Source: a virus
DNA: 21,117 nt
Reading direction: 5' to 3' (one strand)
Virus record (IMG/VR): IMGVR_UViG_3300047163_000186
Coordinates: 1-21,117 of that record
Part shown: positions 15,095-21,013 of the stretch, in pieces
How positions within the stretch are numbered: position 1 is the first letter of the stretch
Layout of the letters: each line of letters starts with the position of its first letter
Made by a program: the position numbers and the translations under genes
The notes under the pieces: model-generated
Databases searched by the model: none
What the model saw: the letters and a program-made list of their open reading frames with translations, nothing else
Told to the model about the DNA's origin: nothing

Positions 15095-15492
15095 TAGTCC
15101 TCGACGTCATCTTCACGGAAGCCGGAAGCCGCGGCATCGGCGACGCGCGCGTACGCGTTCATCTTGTCGACGTTCATCGTGAGCGAGCCCTGCACGTAAT
15201 TCTGTACGCGCTGGATGCATTGCACGTACAAGTCGCGCGACATTTCGTTCAGCAAATCGTCGTTGTACGGCGTGGCCTGGCGCATGCCCGCGGGAATATC
15301 GCTCAGGTCATCTTCGTTCACTTCGTCGAACCCGCACGCCGCGGCGTCGAGTGCTGCCGCAATGGCTTGCAGCATTTCGTCGTCGCAATCCGGGAGCTTG
15401 AGCTTCTCAAGCGCGAACTTGCACGTATCGTAATACACGCTGCGCGAGATGGTGTCGAGTTGGGCGTCGTTATACGAGCGGGCGCTGTTCAT
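15094..15492 (-). CDS. Acidic, internally duplicated small protein (132 aa)
   Basis: Two similar halves of about 60 residues: the first has SYNDAQLDTISRSVYYDT and AIAAALDAAACGFDEVNEDD, the second PYNDDLLNEMSRDLYVQC and AYARVADAAASGFREDDVED. Both share YNDxxL, SRxxY and DAAAxGFxExD. The protein is acidic, with helical segments. Start ATG 15492 lies within the end of the HTH gene (23-base overlap), and its stop TAG overlaps a GTG that would start terL. No family recognised. Confidence 0.75.
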   Translation of the reverse strand: MNSARSYNDAQLDTISRSVYYDTCKFALEKLKLPDCDDEMLQAIAAALDAAACGFDEVNEDDLSDIPAGMRQATPYNDDLLNEMSRDLYVQCIQRVQNYVQGSLTMNVDKMNAYARVADAAASGFREDDVED

Positions 15493-15868
15493 CGTGGCCT
15501 TTCTTGATTTTTGGAACGAAGCGGTTTGGGTCGACCACGCCGAGCGCGATCACGATAGCGATGAGGTGCGGGCGGTTCAGTGCGTAGAAGCGCTTCTTCA
15601 TTTCCTCAACCGCGTACTCGACGCCGCGCCAGCCCATGCCAAGTTGGTCGGCAATTTCGTAATTGCTCATGCCTTCGGCGACCCCATGTAAGATGCGCTG
15701 CCATTCGTGCGATACGGGATACTGCCCGACTTCGAGCGCAACGTGGTAGGCATCGCATTCCCCGCAATGCGAAATGGCGGTGTTCGCGTTGAACGCGCGC
15801 TTGATCGCGCGCTTTGCGGCCAGCGCACCTTTGTTGTCTGGGAACGAAGCATTGGGGCACGCCATCAT
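15470..15868 (-). CDS. Zinc-knuckle plus LuxR-type HTH protein (132 aa)
   Basis: Starts at ATG 15868, overlapping the terS stop (ATGA). The frame is open further upstream, but that is antisense-like sequence within terS. The N-terminal 45 residues contain CGECDAYHVALEV, a CxxCxxxH knuckle. Residues 55-95 (HEWQRILHGVAEGMSNYEIA, then DQLGMGWRGVEYAVEEMKKR) match a LuxR/GerE-type helix-turn-helix, followed by LIAIVIALGVVD. Possible DNA-binding regulator or packaging-site recognition factor. The position between terS and terL is unusual for a regulator. Confidence 0.75.
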   Translation of the reverse strand: MMACPNASFPDNKGALAAKRAIKRAFNANTAISHCGECDAYHVALEVGQYPVSHEWQRILHGVAEGMSNYEIADQLGMGWRGVEYAVEEMKKRFYALNRPHLIAIVIALGVVDPNRFVPKIKKGHDEQRPLV

Positions 15869-16500
15869 TGTCGCGACAAAACCTCGTCGATGGTTTTGTC
15901 GCCCGTGTCGATGCGCACTCCCGTATCGCTCGGCTCGTGCGCGAGGAGCGCTACCGGATCGTGCGTCGTTACGTTCTTCTGCTCGACGTTGTGCGGCGAT
16001 GCACCGTTCACGAGCACGGCGAGGTTGATCGACGTCGCCTGCGGTGGCGCCTGGTCTTGCACGCGGCCTTCGACCTTTGCTAAGAGCGCCGCGGCCTTGA
16101 CCGCATTTTCGTCCGTGCCGTGCAGCGCGATTTTGCGCGTACGCTCGAGGATGGCTTGCCACGACTCGTCGACCGCCTTGAAGTCGTTGTCGAGAATCGC
16201 CTTCACGCCGGGCGTCGTGAAGATGGCCTCGGCGAGTTCCTTCACGAGCTTTGGCTTATACGTCCACGGCTGTTTCTCCGAATGGAAGATCGGGAACCCG
16301 AGGCGCGCGAGCGCTTTTGCCTGATTGCCCCATTCCGCAACGAGCGCGCGCGCGGCGAAGCCGTCACGTGTTTCCTGCGAGCCCATAAGCGCCCACGTCT
16401 CGAGCGAGAGCGGCGCCTCGCCGATTTCGAACCGCGCCAGTAGTTGCGCGTTCTCGAGGCGCAGGCGATTGAGTTCCATTTTCTCTTTCGCGCCGCTCAT
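15865..16500 (-). CDS. Small terminase-like protein (211 aa)
   Basis: Located two genes upstream of terL and of fitting length. The N-terminus is helical (ELNRLRLENAQLLARFEIG). A middle helical region LVAEWGNQAKALARLGFPIF with VKELAEAIFTTPGVKAIL resembles the DNA-binding and oligomerisation helices of phage small terminases. The C-terminal tail is flexible and ends DTGDKTIDEVLSRQ. Start ATG 16500 overlaps the upstream gene stop. Role: recognition of the packaging site, inferred mainly from position and helix content. Confidence 0.7.
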   Translation of the reverse strand: MSGAKEKMELNRLRLENAQLLARFEIGEAPLSLETWALMGSQETRDGFAARALVAEWGNQAKALARLGFPIFHSEKQPWTYKPKLVKELAEAIFTTPGVKAILDNDFKAVDESWQAILERTRKIALHGTDENAVKAAALLAKVEGRVQDQAPPQATSINLAVLVNGASPHNVEQKNVTTHDPVALLAHEPSDTGVRIDTGDKTIDEVLSRQ

Positions 16501-16874
16501 TCGAAATTGCCCACCGTTCGGTAGATGCCACCGTCGGCACCGATGGGTGACGGCGGTACACCCTCGTTTCCGTCGGTAGTGATGTCGTCGTCGTTGTTGC
16601 GCGGGTCGCGCTGCATGAGGAGCGCCTCCTTAATTTCCGCATCGGTCGGCAGCGGCATGTGCGCGCGCGCCGGTGGGCGGATTTCCTCGAGCGCATCGTT
16701 TGCTGCGCGCACCGTCTCGACCGTTTCGTCGGCCTGCACGCCGTGCGCGCGCGCCGTGTGCGCCTCACGGACGGCGTGGGCGAACCACCAGCCAGCAACA
16801 CCGAGCACCGCCGCGGCGACACAGAAAAGCACCGCTGCCATAAAGAGAATGGCGGCGGCGATGATGTTATCCAC
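16497..16874 (-). CDS. One-pass membrane protein (125 aa)
   Basis: A hydrophobic stretch at residues 3-35 (AAAILFMAAVLFCVAAAVLG, then VAGWWFAHAV) forms one or two close membrane segments. A helical region with acidic and Arg residues follows (EAHTARAHGVQADETVETVR), then a disordered tail. I chose GTG 16874, which overlaps the upstream stop by eight bases; TTG 16889 also fits. No recognised family. A lysis-type role such as a holin is possible for a small membrane protein but there is no direct sign of it here. Confidence 0.62.
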   Translation of the reverse strand: MDNIIAAAILFMAAVLFCVAAAVLGVAGWWFAHAVREAHTARAHGVQADETVETVRAANDALEEIRPPARAHMPLPTDAEIKEALLMQRDPRNNDDDITTDGNEGVPPSPIGADGGIYRTVGNFE

Positions 16875-17154
16875 GTTCGACCTGCGCAATGATCGCGTCC
16901 AGGGAGTCGAGCGCAGCGTGTGCGGGGGCTGGTTTTGTCGGCGGCTTCGGCGTTGCTACCGGAGCCGCCGCGGCAGGGGGTTCCGGCTCCGGGGGTTTCT
17001 TCACCGGCTTCGACGCGCGCCCACCGGCGGCGGCAATATCTTTGAGATGCTCGGGGTGCTTCGTGTGTGTCGCAACCCCGCCTTTGCGTCCGAGTGTGCG
17101 CATGTAGTGCGCGTGCTCCGGCGTCCCGCGCTTCGGGACATTACTATTGGCCAT
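16867..17154 (-). CDS. KGG-motif-like basic protein (95 aa)
   Basis: The first half has RGTPEHAHYMRTLGRKGGVA and IAAAGGRAS, resembling the stress-induced KGG/GGxA repeat proteins (short basic motifs). The second half is Pro/Ala/Lys rich (KKPPEPEPPAAAAPVATPKP) and ends in HAALDSLDAIIAQVERG. ATG 17154 overlaps the previous gene's end. No clear function; such phage proteins may bind nucleic acid. Confidence 0.68.
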   Translation of the reverse strand: MANSNVPKRGTPEHAHYMRTLGRKGGVATHTKHPEHLKDIAAAGGRASKPVKKPPEPEPPAAAAPVATPKPPTKPAPAHAALDSLDAIIAQVERG

Positions 17155-17500
17155 GCGCCTCGCGCAATGCCTGATAGGCGTTCTGCTTCATCATCGCGCG
17201 TTGGGCTTTGATCGCGTACACGCGATTGAGGTCGGCCATCGTGCCCTTGCCCGCAAGCGTGCGTTCGATGATCCCTTCGCGTTCGCCGACGCCGTAGCTC
17301 ATGTGCTGCGTGTGCGAGTACGCCTCGCCGTTCGAAAGCGTGACCGTTACGACGAGTTGCTCGGTCGACGTCCCTTTCATGCGCACCCAGCCGGTGTTCT
17401 CCCACTTCACGGGATGCACGATATGTTGCGTCGGCGCGGCCATCGGCGAGAAGCTGGGCTTGCGCGGACCAGGCGGCACGAACACGCGCGGCTTCTTCAC
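17144..17500 (-). CDS. Hypothetical protein (118 aa)
   Basis: ATG 17500 overlaps the preceding stop by 4 bases, and the frame carries strong GC-rich third positions. The protein has a Pro-rich basic start (MKKPRVFVPPGPRKPSFSPM), a beta-like middle (TEQLVVTVTLSNGEAYSHTQ) and a helical end (MADLNRVYAIKAQRAMMKQN). No family recognised. Part of the early side of the minus operon. Confidence 0.65.
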   Translation of the reverse strand: MKKPRVFVPPGPRKPSFSPMAAPTQHIVHPVKWENTGWVRMKGTSTEQLVVTVTLSNGEAYSHTQHMSYGVGEREGIIERTLAGKGTMADLNRVYAIKAQRAMMKQNAYQALREAHGQ

Positions 17501-17844
17501 CAGTTGTTCTCGTTGTCCGCCGACGCGCCGAACGAGTATTCGCCTATGAACGTCGCGAGAGCATCGGCGTGCTTAATGCGCGTGAGCTTATCCGCGCTCG
17601 TTGCGCTGCGATAGTCGGCCTGATAGCCGCGCGCCGACGGATACTTGCCGTAGTCGCGCAGGAAGCTAATCGCAAAGCGCATGGCCGAGACTTCCTCGTC
17701 GGTCATGCGCTTCGGTTCGTTCTGCATGCCCAAGGCGCGGCCAACGATCTTCGTAGCCTGATCGCGAAGCTCTTTGGCGGCAGATGACTGAAGCACCCAG
17801 CGCGCAAGCTCGACCTGCTCCGGCGTTGGGCGACTATGCACCAT
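17497..17844 (-). CDS. Hypothetical helical protein (115 aa)
   Basis: Mostly helical and charged (TPEQVELARWVLQSSAAKEL and RDQATKIVGRALG, later EEVSAMRFAISFLRDYGKYP). It overlaps the Acb2-like gene's end by 11 bases. No family recognised; small phage accessory proteins often sit here. Start ATG 17844. Confidence 0.65.
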   Translation of the reverse strand: MVHSRPTPEQVELARWVLQSSAAKELRDQATKIVGRALGMQNEPKRMTDEEVSAMRFAISFLRDYGKYPSARGYQADYRSATSADKLTRIKHADALATFIGEYSFGASADNENNW

Positions 17845-18052
17845 CGACGACGCTTTCGGGATCGTTGTGGACGACCGACTTCACGGCCCACATGGCCGAC
17901 GCCTCGAGTTCGGTCTTAGCGACGGAGAGTTCGCGCGACGCAATGCCGTTCGCGTCAAGCGACTCGTACAGGCGAGTGTACGCCTCGCGCAGCGCGGCGA
18001 TTTTGTCGACGCCCTCGGCGCTGGGTTTGTGGTACGCGAAGGTTTTAAGCAT
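17834..18052 (-). CDS. Acb2/Tad1-hairpin-like protein, candidate cyclic-nucleotide sponge (72 aa)
   Basis: The protein (ATG 18052) has MLKTFAYHKPSAEGVDKIAA, LREAYTRLYESLDANG and then SRELSVAKTELEASAMWAVK. The order FxYHxP, a Leu/Arg helix, SRExSxAxxxLExAxxWA matches small phage proteins called Acb2/Tad1 hairpin domain. Family members sequester cyclic oligonucleotide signals of CBASS or Thoeris immunity. Binding here is inference. An AAAGG Shine-Dalgarno sits upstream of ATG 18052; a TTG at 18076 is a longer, less likely start. First gene of the minus operon. Confidence 0.75.
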   Translation of the reverse strand: MLKTFAYHKPSAEGVDKIAALREAYTRLYESLDANGIASRELSVAKTELEASAMWAVKSVVHNDPESVVDGA

Positions 18053-18111
18053 AAAGGTGCGGCCTTTCAGCGGCAAGCGAATCGGGGTACGTCGCGGCGG
18101 TTAGCCTGCGC

Positions 18112-18141
18112 TTGGCATGAATCCTTCCGGCGTGGTATGAT
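18112..18141 (+). promoter_or_regulatory. Sigma70-like promoter with extended -10
   Basis: TTGGCA at 18112-18117, an 18-base spacer, then TATGAT at 18136-18141, preceded by TGG (extended -10). Expected start near 18148. It would drive the plus-strand islet, possibly through a leader. Confidence 0.55.
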
Positions 18142-18172
18142 TGCCGCCGGAGGCCGCTCTACCGGAGCGTGT

Positions 18173-18188
18173 GTGCATGCGTGCATGC
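18173..18188. repeat. Tandem octamer GTGCATGC x2, candidate operator
   Basis: GTGCATGC repeated directly, giving two GCATGC palindromes two bases apart. It lies about 25-40 bases downstream of the likely start of the first plus-strand promoter, where a repressor could act. No bound protein is identified. Confidence 0.45.
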
Positions 18189-18323
18189 CTCGAACGCATG
18201 AAGTCGCCGGGCAGCCGTCTCTTATCGGGGCGCGGCTCGCTCCAAAACAGCGCCGCGGGCCGCTGGACGCACGCCCGCCTACATGTTGCGCTTCCCTCGC
18301 TCCGAGCCCCCATATCTTGTGGC

Positions 18324-18352
18324 TTGTCGAGCGCTGCCTTGCGCCGTACAAT
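18324..18352 (+). promoter_or_regulatory. Sigma70-like promoter upstream of plus-strand islet
   Basis: TTGTCG at 18324-18329, a 17-base spacer, then TACAAT at 18347-18352; expected start near 18359. It lies about 60-95 bases before the first islet start codon. Confidence 0.5.
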
Positions 18353-18379
18353 GGGGGCCACTAGCTGGGACCCGAAGCA

Positions 18380-18413
18380 GAACGCCCCGGCGCCGTAAGG
18401 AGCCAGGGCGTTC
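18380..18413 (+). promoter_or_regulatory. Hairpin with Shine-Dalgarno in the loop (leader structure)
   Basis: GAACGCCC at 18380-18387 pairs perfectly with GGGCGTTC at 18406-18413, with an 18-base loop containing AAGGAG (18397-18402). This is just upstream of ATG 18418, the alternative longer start of the zinc-knuckle gene. It could modulate translation; not shown. Confidence 0.4.
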
Positions 18414-18453
18414 GAGCATGCTCCCCAATTCGCGGTCAGAAAGGCAAGGCTCG

Positions 18454-18663
18454 ATGGCGCACGTTCCCCCGGCTCTCCCCAAGGTCCTCGTCGAGATGGA
18501 CTGTTTTGATTGCGAGGGTTCCGGCCTCGGCGAGGTCTGGAACCAGTCGGTGTGCCTTGCTTGCGAGGGGTCGGGCAAGGAATACGGTGAGTTGGTTTTG
18601 AGCTTCCCCGGGGCGTGGGAGTACAAGATACACAACGTGCCCGCGCCGGAGCGCCGCCGATAG
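18454..18663 (+). CDS. Small DnaJ-type zinc-knuckle protein (69 aa)
   Basis: Two CxxCxGxG-like modules: CFDCEGSG (Cys 17 and 20) and CLACEGSG (Cys 34 and 37), as in DnaJ zinc-finger modules. ATG 18454 has AAGG-like sites upstream; ATG 18418 would add 12 residues (MLPNSRSERQGS). The stop TAG overlaps the GTG start of the next gene. Likely zinc-binding; the partner is unknown. Confidence 0.7.
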   Translation: MAHVPPALPKVLVEMDCFDCEGSGLGEVWNQSVCLACEGSGKEYGELVLSFPGAWEYKIHNVPAPERRR

Positions 18664-19037
18664 TGCGCGTCATCGTTGCCGGGAGCCGCCGCGGCCGCCC
18701 GGACCACGAACTGGTCGACGCGCTCGTCCTCTCCGGGTTCACCCCGACCGAGTTTGTGCTCGGTGGCGCGCAGGGGGTCGATGCGCAAGCCGATGCGCTC
18801 GCCCGCAGCATGGACATTCCGATCACGACCTTCCGGGCGAACTGGGCCGCCGCAGGCCGCGCCGCCGGACCGATCCGCAATCGCCGCATGGCCGAGTACG
18901 CCGCGGAGGACGACGGCGCGCTCATTGCGCTGCACGGCGGCGACGGCACGGCCTCGATGATCCGGGAGGCGCGCCGTCAGGGCTTGAAAATCTACATTCA
19001 CAACCCGCCTGCCTCGGAGGAAGAATGGACCTCGTAA
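18663..19037 (+). CDS. DUF2493/YspA-type SLOG-family protein (124 aa)
   Basis: Starts with GTG 18663 (TAGTG overlap). The reading MRVIVAGSRRGRPDHELVDA, then FVLGGAQGVDAQADALARSM, AGRAAGPIRNRRMAEYA and HGGDGTASMIREARRQG matches the DUF2493 branch of the SLOG (YpsA-related Rossmann-like) superfamily. The GSR, GGAQGVD and GPIRNRRM motifs form its nucleotide-type pocket. Family function in phages is unclear; nucleotide or ADP-ribose-like ligand binding is predicted for SLOG proteins. It is in a tightly overlapping islet. Confidence 0.85.
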   Translation: MRVIVAGSRRGRPDHELVDALVLSGFTPTEFVLGGAQGVDAQADALARSMDIPITTFRANWAAAGRAAGPIRNRRMAEYAAEDDGALIALHGGDGTASMIREARRQGLKIYIHNPPASEEEWTS

Positions 19038-19228
19038 AACGCGCCGACATGATCGTGCGAGCCGAGCGCCCGCCCGGACCGATCCTCGAGTTGTCGCCGG
19101 ACCGCCACACCGCAACCGCCCCGTGCAACCGCTGCGGCGACGTGCGCCCGGTCACCGGCCTGCGCACCCGGCCGGGCGACCGGCTTACCCGGCTCTGCTC
19201 GCGCTGCCTCAAGAAAGCCGCCGCATGA
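19025..19228 (+). CDS. Small zinc-ribbon-like protein (67 aa)
   Basis: CNRC at 34-37 and CSRC at 58-61 form a four-cysteine ribbon. ATG 19025 lies within the SLOG gene's end (13-base overlap), and its TGA overlaps the next ATG (ATGATG). Basic C-terminus. Function unknown. Confidence 0.7.
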   Translation: MDLVKRADMIVRAERPPGPILELSPDRHTATAPCNRCGDVRPVTGLRTRPGDRLTRLCSRCLKKAAA

Positions 19229-19419
19229 TGTTCCTGTTGGTCTGCCTGCTCGCACTGGTCTTTCTCGGCTGGTGCGGCGGCGCCGTGCTTCTCGGACTCG
19301 AGGACGGTCCGCACAACGCCCAGAGCGAGGGCCGCTCGCGGATCGAAATTGCCGTGCGCTGGAATCCGCTCTACCGCGCCACCGTGTGGGCCATGTCGCC
19401 GCCGGAGAAGCGCTCGTGA
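19225..19419 (+). CDS. Small membrane protein (64 aa)
   Basis: The N-terminus MMFLLVCLLALVFLGWCGGA forms a membrane helix or uncleaved signal anchor, followed by a short polar part (GPHNAQSEGRSRIEIAVRWN). Start ATG 19225 overlaps the preceding TGA. No known family. Confidence 0.68.
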   Translation: MMFLLVCLLALVFLGWCGGAVLLGLEDGPHNAQSEGRSRIEIAVRWNPLYRATVWAMSPPEKRS

Positions 19420-19610
19420 TGTCGCCGGAGGAGTGCTTGACACTCGAACGCGTTGCCGCGGCGAACTGGCAAACCGCTCGCATCAACGCCGCTAGTAAAA
19501 TCGTGGCCGCCGTCATCGACCGCGGCGGATGCCCGGGCGGCAGCCTCGCCGAGGCGTACTTCGGCGCGATCGCCTTACTCAAAGACCAGTTCCGCAAGGA
19601 GCGCCCATGA
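19419..19610 (+). CDS. Small helical protein (63 aa)
   Basis: ATG 19419 overlaps the previous TGA by one base. The protein (MSPEECLTLERVAAANWQTA, then ASKIVAAVIDRGG and AEAYFGAIALLKDQFRKER) looks helical. Not recognised. Its TGA overlaps the next ATG. Confidence 0.65.
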   Translation: MSPEECLTLERVAAANWQTARINAASKIVAAVIDRGGCPGGSLAEAYFGAIALLKDQFRKERP

Positions 19611-19930
19611 AGCGCGGTTGGTTCCTCGCGGCGCTTGGCTCCGCCGCGGTTGCTCCGGCGTTGCCCGACGTTACACCGTTCGTGGCGAAGGGTGCGGCCC
19701 CGCTGGCCGTCTCAGTGGAGGTGCCGGTCACACCGGCGTTCCTCGCCGACGCGCAAGCCTTGTACGACGCGGCGTGCTCGTGGAAAGGCGTTCGCCCGAC
19801 GATGATGGTCGTCTCCAAGGTCGATTACGCACGCTACCAAGCGCTGCTGTCCTATTTCGAGGAGTCGTCTAACCTCGAGTACCCCGCCATGATCCGCATG
19901 CCGCTGCGCCAGGGGAGTTACCCGAAGTGA
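19607..19930 (+). CDS. Protein with N-terminal signal-like segment (107 aa)
   Basis: Starts MKRGWFLAALGSAAVAPALP, a Sec-like signal with a possible cleavage after APA. The rest includes VTPAFLADAQALYDAACSWK and RPTMMVVSKVDYARYQALLS. Possibly exported or a virion-linked protein. ATG 19607 overlaps the upstream TGA. Confidence 0.65.
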   Translation: MKRGWFLAALGSAAVAPALPDVTPFVAKGAAPLAVSVEVPVTPAFLADAQALYDAACSWKGVRPTMMVVSKVDYARYQALLSYFEESSNLEYPAMIRMPLRQGSYPK

Positions 19931-20139
19931 CGCAGGCCGGATTCGATCTGCGCCCATCGGCTCCCGGCTGCGTCGGCTGCGGCTTCCCCACCCGGATCAT
20001 GCTCATTGTGAATCCGGGCAATCACCACTTCCCGATTTGCGGCGACGCCTCGTGTACCGCGGTCGCCAAGAAGCGCCTGGACGACAACAAAGGCGCCGAT
20101 TGCTCGACGCCCTTGCGGAATCCCGACCCTTTGCCGTAA
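19927..20139 (+). CDS. Small Cys-rich protein, possible zinc knuckle (70 aa)
   Basis: GTG 19927 overlaps the previous TGA. Cysteines at 15, 18, 38 and 43 (CVGC and CGDASC) suggest a zinc-binding fold. The sequence also includes NHHFPICGD. It is the last gene of the islet. Function unknown. Confidence 0.6.
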   Translation: MTQAGFDLRPSAPGCVGCGFPTRIMLIVNPGNHHFPICGDASCTAVAKKRLDDNKGADCSTPLRNPDPLP

Positions 20140-20386
20140 ACTCACCGCAGCGAATTTTTCTAAGTTCGCCATCGTTCGAACCGCCGGAGAACCGGCCCCA
20201 CAGAGAGCGAGCGCGTTATGCGCCCCGGAGAACTTCGGGTTTGAAGCTAGGCGCTGCTGTGGTCACCAATTCGGCGAGGCCAGTGGCAGCGTTGTGTTTT
20301 GAGGGGGAGGGGGGAGTCGGCGGCCTGCGGCCTTTCGGCTAGCGCGGACGCTCGCAGGACCTTCCCGCAAAACGCACTTCTCGCGC

Positions 20387-20415
20387 ACTATACCACGCTT
20401 CGAGCCTAGCGTAAA
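20387..20415 (-). promoter_or_regulatory. Possible minus-strand promoter
   Basis: On the minus strand TTTACG (20415-20410), a 17-base spacer, then TATAGT (20392-20387), with TGG before it. It points toward the islet genes in antisense. No coding gene follows it in a convincing frame, so it may drive a small RNA or be chance. Confidence 0.3.
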
Positions 20416-20429
20416 CCCCTCGTGCGCGT

Positions 20430-20435
20430 TACAAT
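20430..20435 (+). promoter_or_regulatory. -10-like TACAAT just before the HNH start codon
   Basis: TACAAT ends six bases before ATG 20442, so a start site would fall at or next to the first codon: a leaderless transcript. The -35 is weak (TAGCGT). Confidence 0.35.
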
Positions 20436-20441
20436 CGCGGC

Positions 20442-20861
20442 ATGCCTGAATATCCCGGCCAGGCAGCACGGCTCGTCATGCTCTTGAAGCGTGACGGACC
20501 GGCCTGTTGGCTCTGCCACGAAAATGTCGACATTGCCGCCCCACGCGGCTCGAAGCGCGCCCCCAGCATCGACCACGTGATCGAACGCCGTAACGGCGGC
20601 TCGAACCTGCCCGCAAACCTGCGCGTCGCGCACGTCTCGTGCAACAACAACCGCGACAAGCTCTACCCGCACACGGCTGGCCCACCGGCCCCGGCGAACA
20701 CCAAAGGCTATCGCTCGCCCACGGTCTACGACGTGCCGCTCGACCTCGACGACGCCTTCCGCGCACGGCTCGACCTCGCCGCAACGATCCTCGGCTCGCC
20801 CCTGCGCCTGCGCATCAAAGCCAAACGCCGAGCCGTGTATCGCGCACAGCCCGGCGCCTAA
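20442..20861 (+). CDS. HNH endonuclease (139 aa)
   Basis: Cys 22 and 25 (CWLC), then IDHVIERRNGGSNLPANLRV with His 45 and Asn 59, then AHVSCNNNRDKL (His 64, Cys 67). This gives an HNH catalytic core held by zinc cysteines. ATG 20442 is the only good start. Orientation is opposite to the packaging genes. It could be a homing or packaging-linked nuclease; HNH enzymes occur near cos-type packaging loci, but no direct link is seen here. Confidence 0.85.
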   Translation: MPEYPGQAARLVMLLKRDGPACWLCHENVDIAAPRGSKRAPSIDHVIERRNGGSNLPANLRVAHVSCNNNRDKLYPHTAGPPAPANTKGYRSPTVYDVPLDLDDAFRARLDLAATILGSPLRLRIKAKRRAVYRAQPGA

Positions 20862-20938
20862 CCGCCGCTGACACGGCATCGGTGTCCGGCAGTTCGAAGC
20901 TGCCGTCGCGCGTCAGGTAGTCGCGCATCACCGAAATT

Positions 20939-21013
20939 TGGAGCACCGCCGGGGAATCGAACCCCGCCCATCGGCTTGGAAGGCCGCCGCGCCGCCAACA
21001 ACGCTTGAAGTGC
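20939..21013 (-). tRNA. tRNA-Gly(TCC)-like gene with imperfect 5' half
   Basis: On the minus strand the anticodon loop CTTCCAA, a perfect five-pair T stem around TTCGATT, discriminator T and encoded CCA are clear. A 75-base cloverleaf is possible: acceptor GCACTTC with GCGGTGC (one mismatch, one wobble), D stem GCGT/GCGC, anticodon stem with one mismatch. Positions 8 and 14 are not the usual bases. A better acceptor match (GCACCGG, 6 of 7) lies upstream at 21020-21026 but is too far. A degenerate phage tRNA or a tRNA-derived att site are both possible. Confidence 0.6.

Larger units (their letters stand above)
20140..20441. other. Intergenic region between islet and HNH gene
   Basis: No convincing gene. 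It contains small inverted repeats (CCCGGAGAACTTCGGG near 20225, then TTT; GCGAA/TTCGC around 20150), a G-rich run near 20301-20314, and a possible minus-strand promoter at 20387-20415. No clear terminator. Confidence 0.4.

Noticed and set aside
18177-18398. Plus-strand frame of 73 aa inside the control region
   Set aside because: Has a GGAG upstream but contains a promoter-like sequence and no protein pattern; left uncertain and not annotated.
18101-19115. Minus-strand frames opposite the SLOG gene and control region
   Set aside because: Pro/Arg/Ser-rich, no start context, and opposite a well-supported SLOG gene.
19496-19508. Partial similarity (AGTAAAATCGTGG) to the 18-base repeat
   Set aside because: Lies inside coding sequence and matches only part of the core; likely chance.
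20815-20928. Minus-strand frame of 37 aa (MRDYLTRDGSFELPDTDA start) after the tRNA-like gene
   Set aside because: Codon usage is good and it might be real, but it is short, overlaps the HNH gene end and has no clear RBS; the longer 100-aa reading goes through the tRNA and is an artefact.
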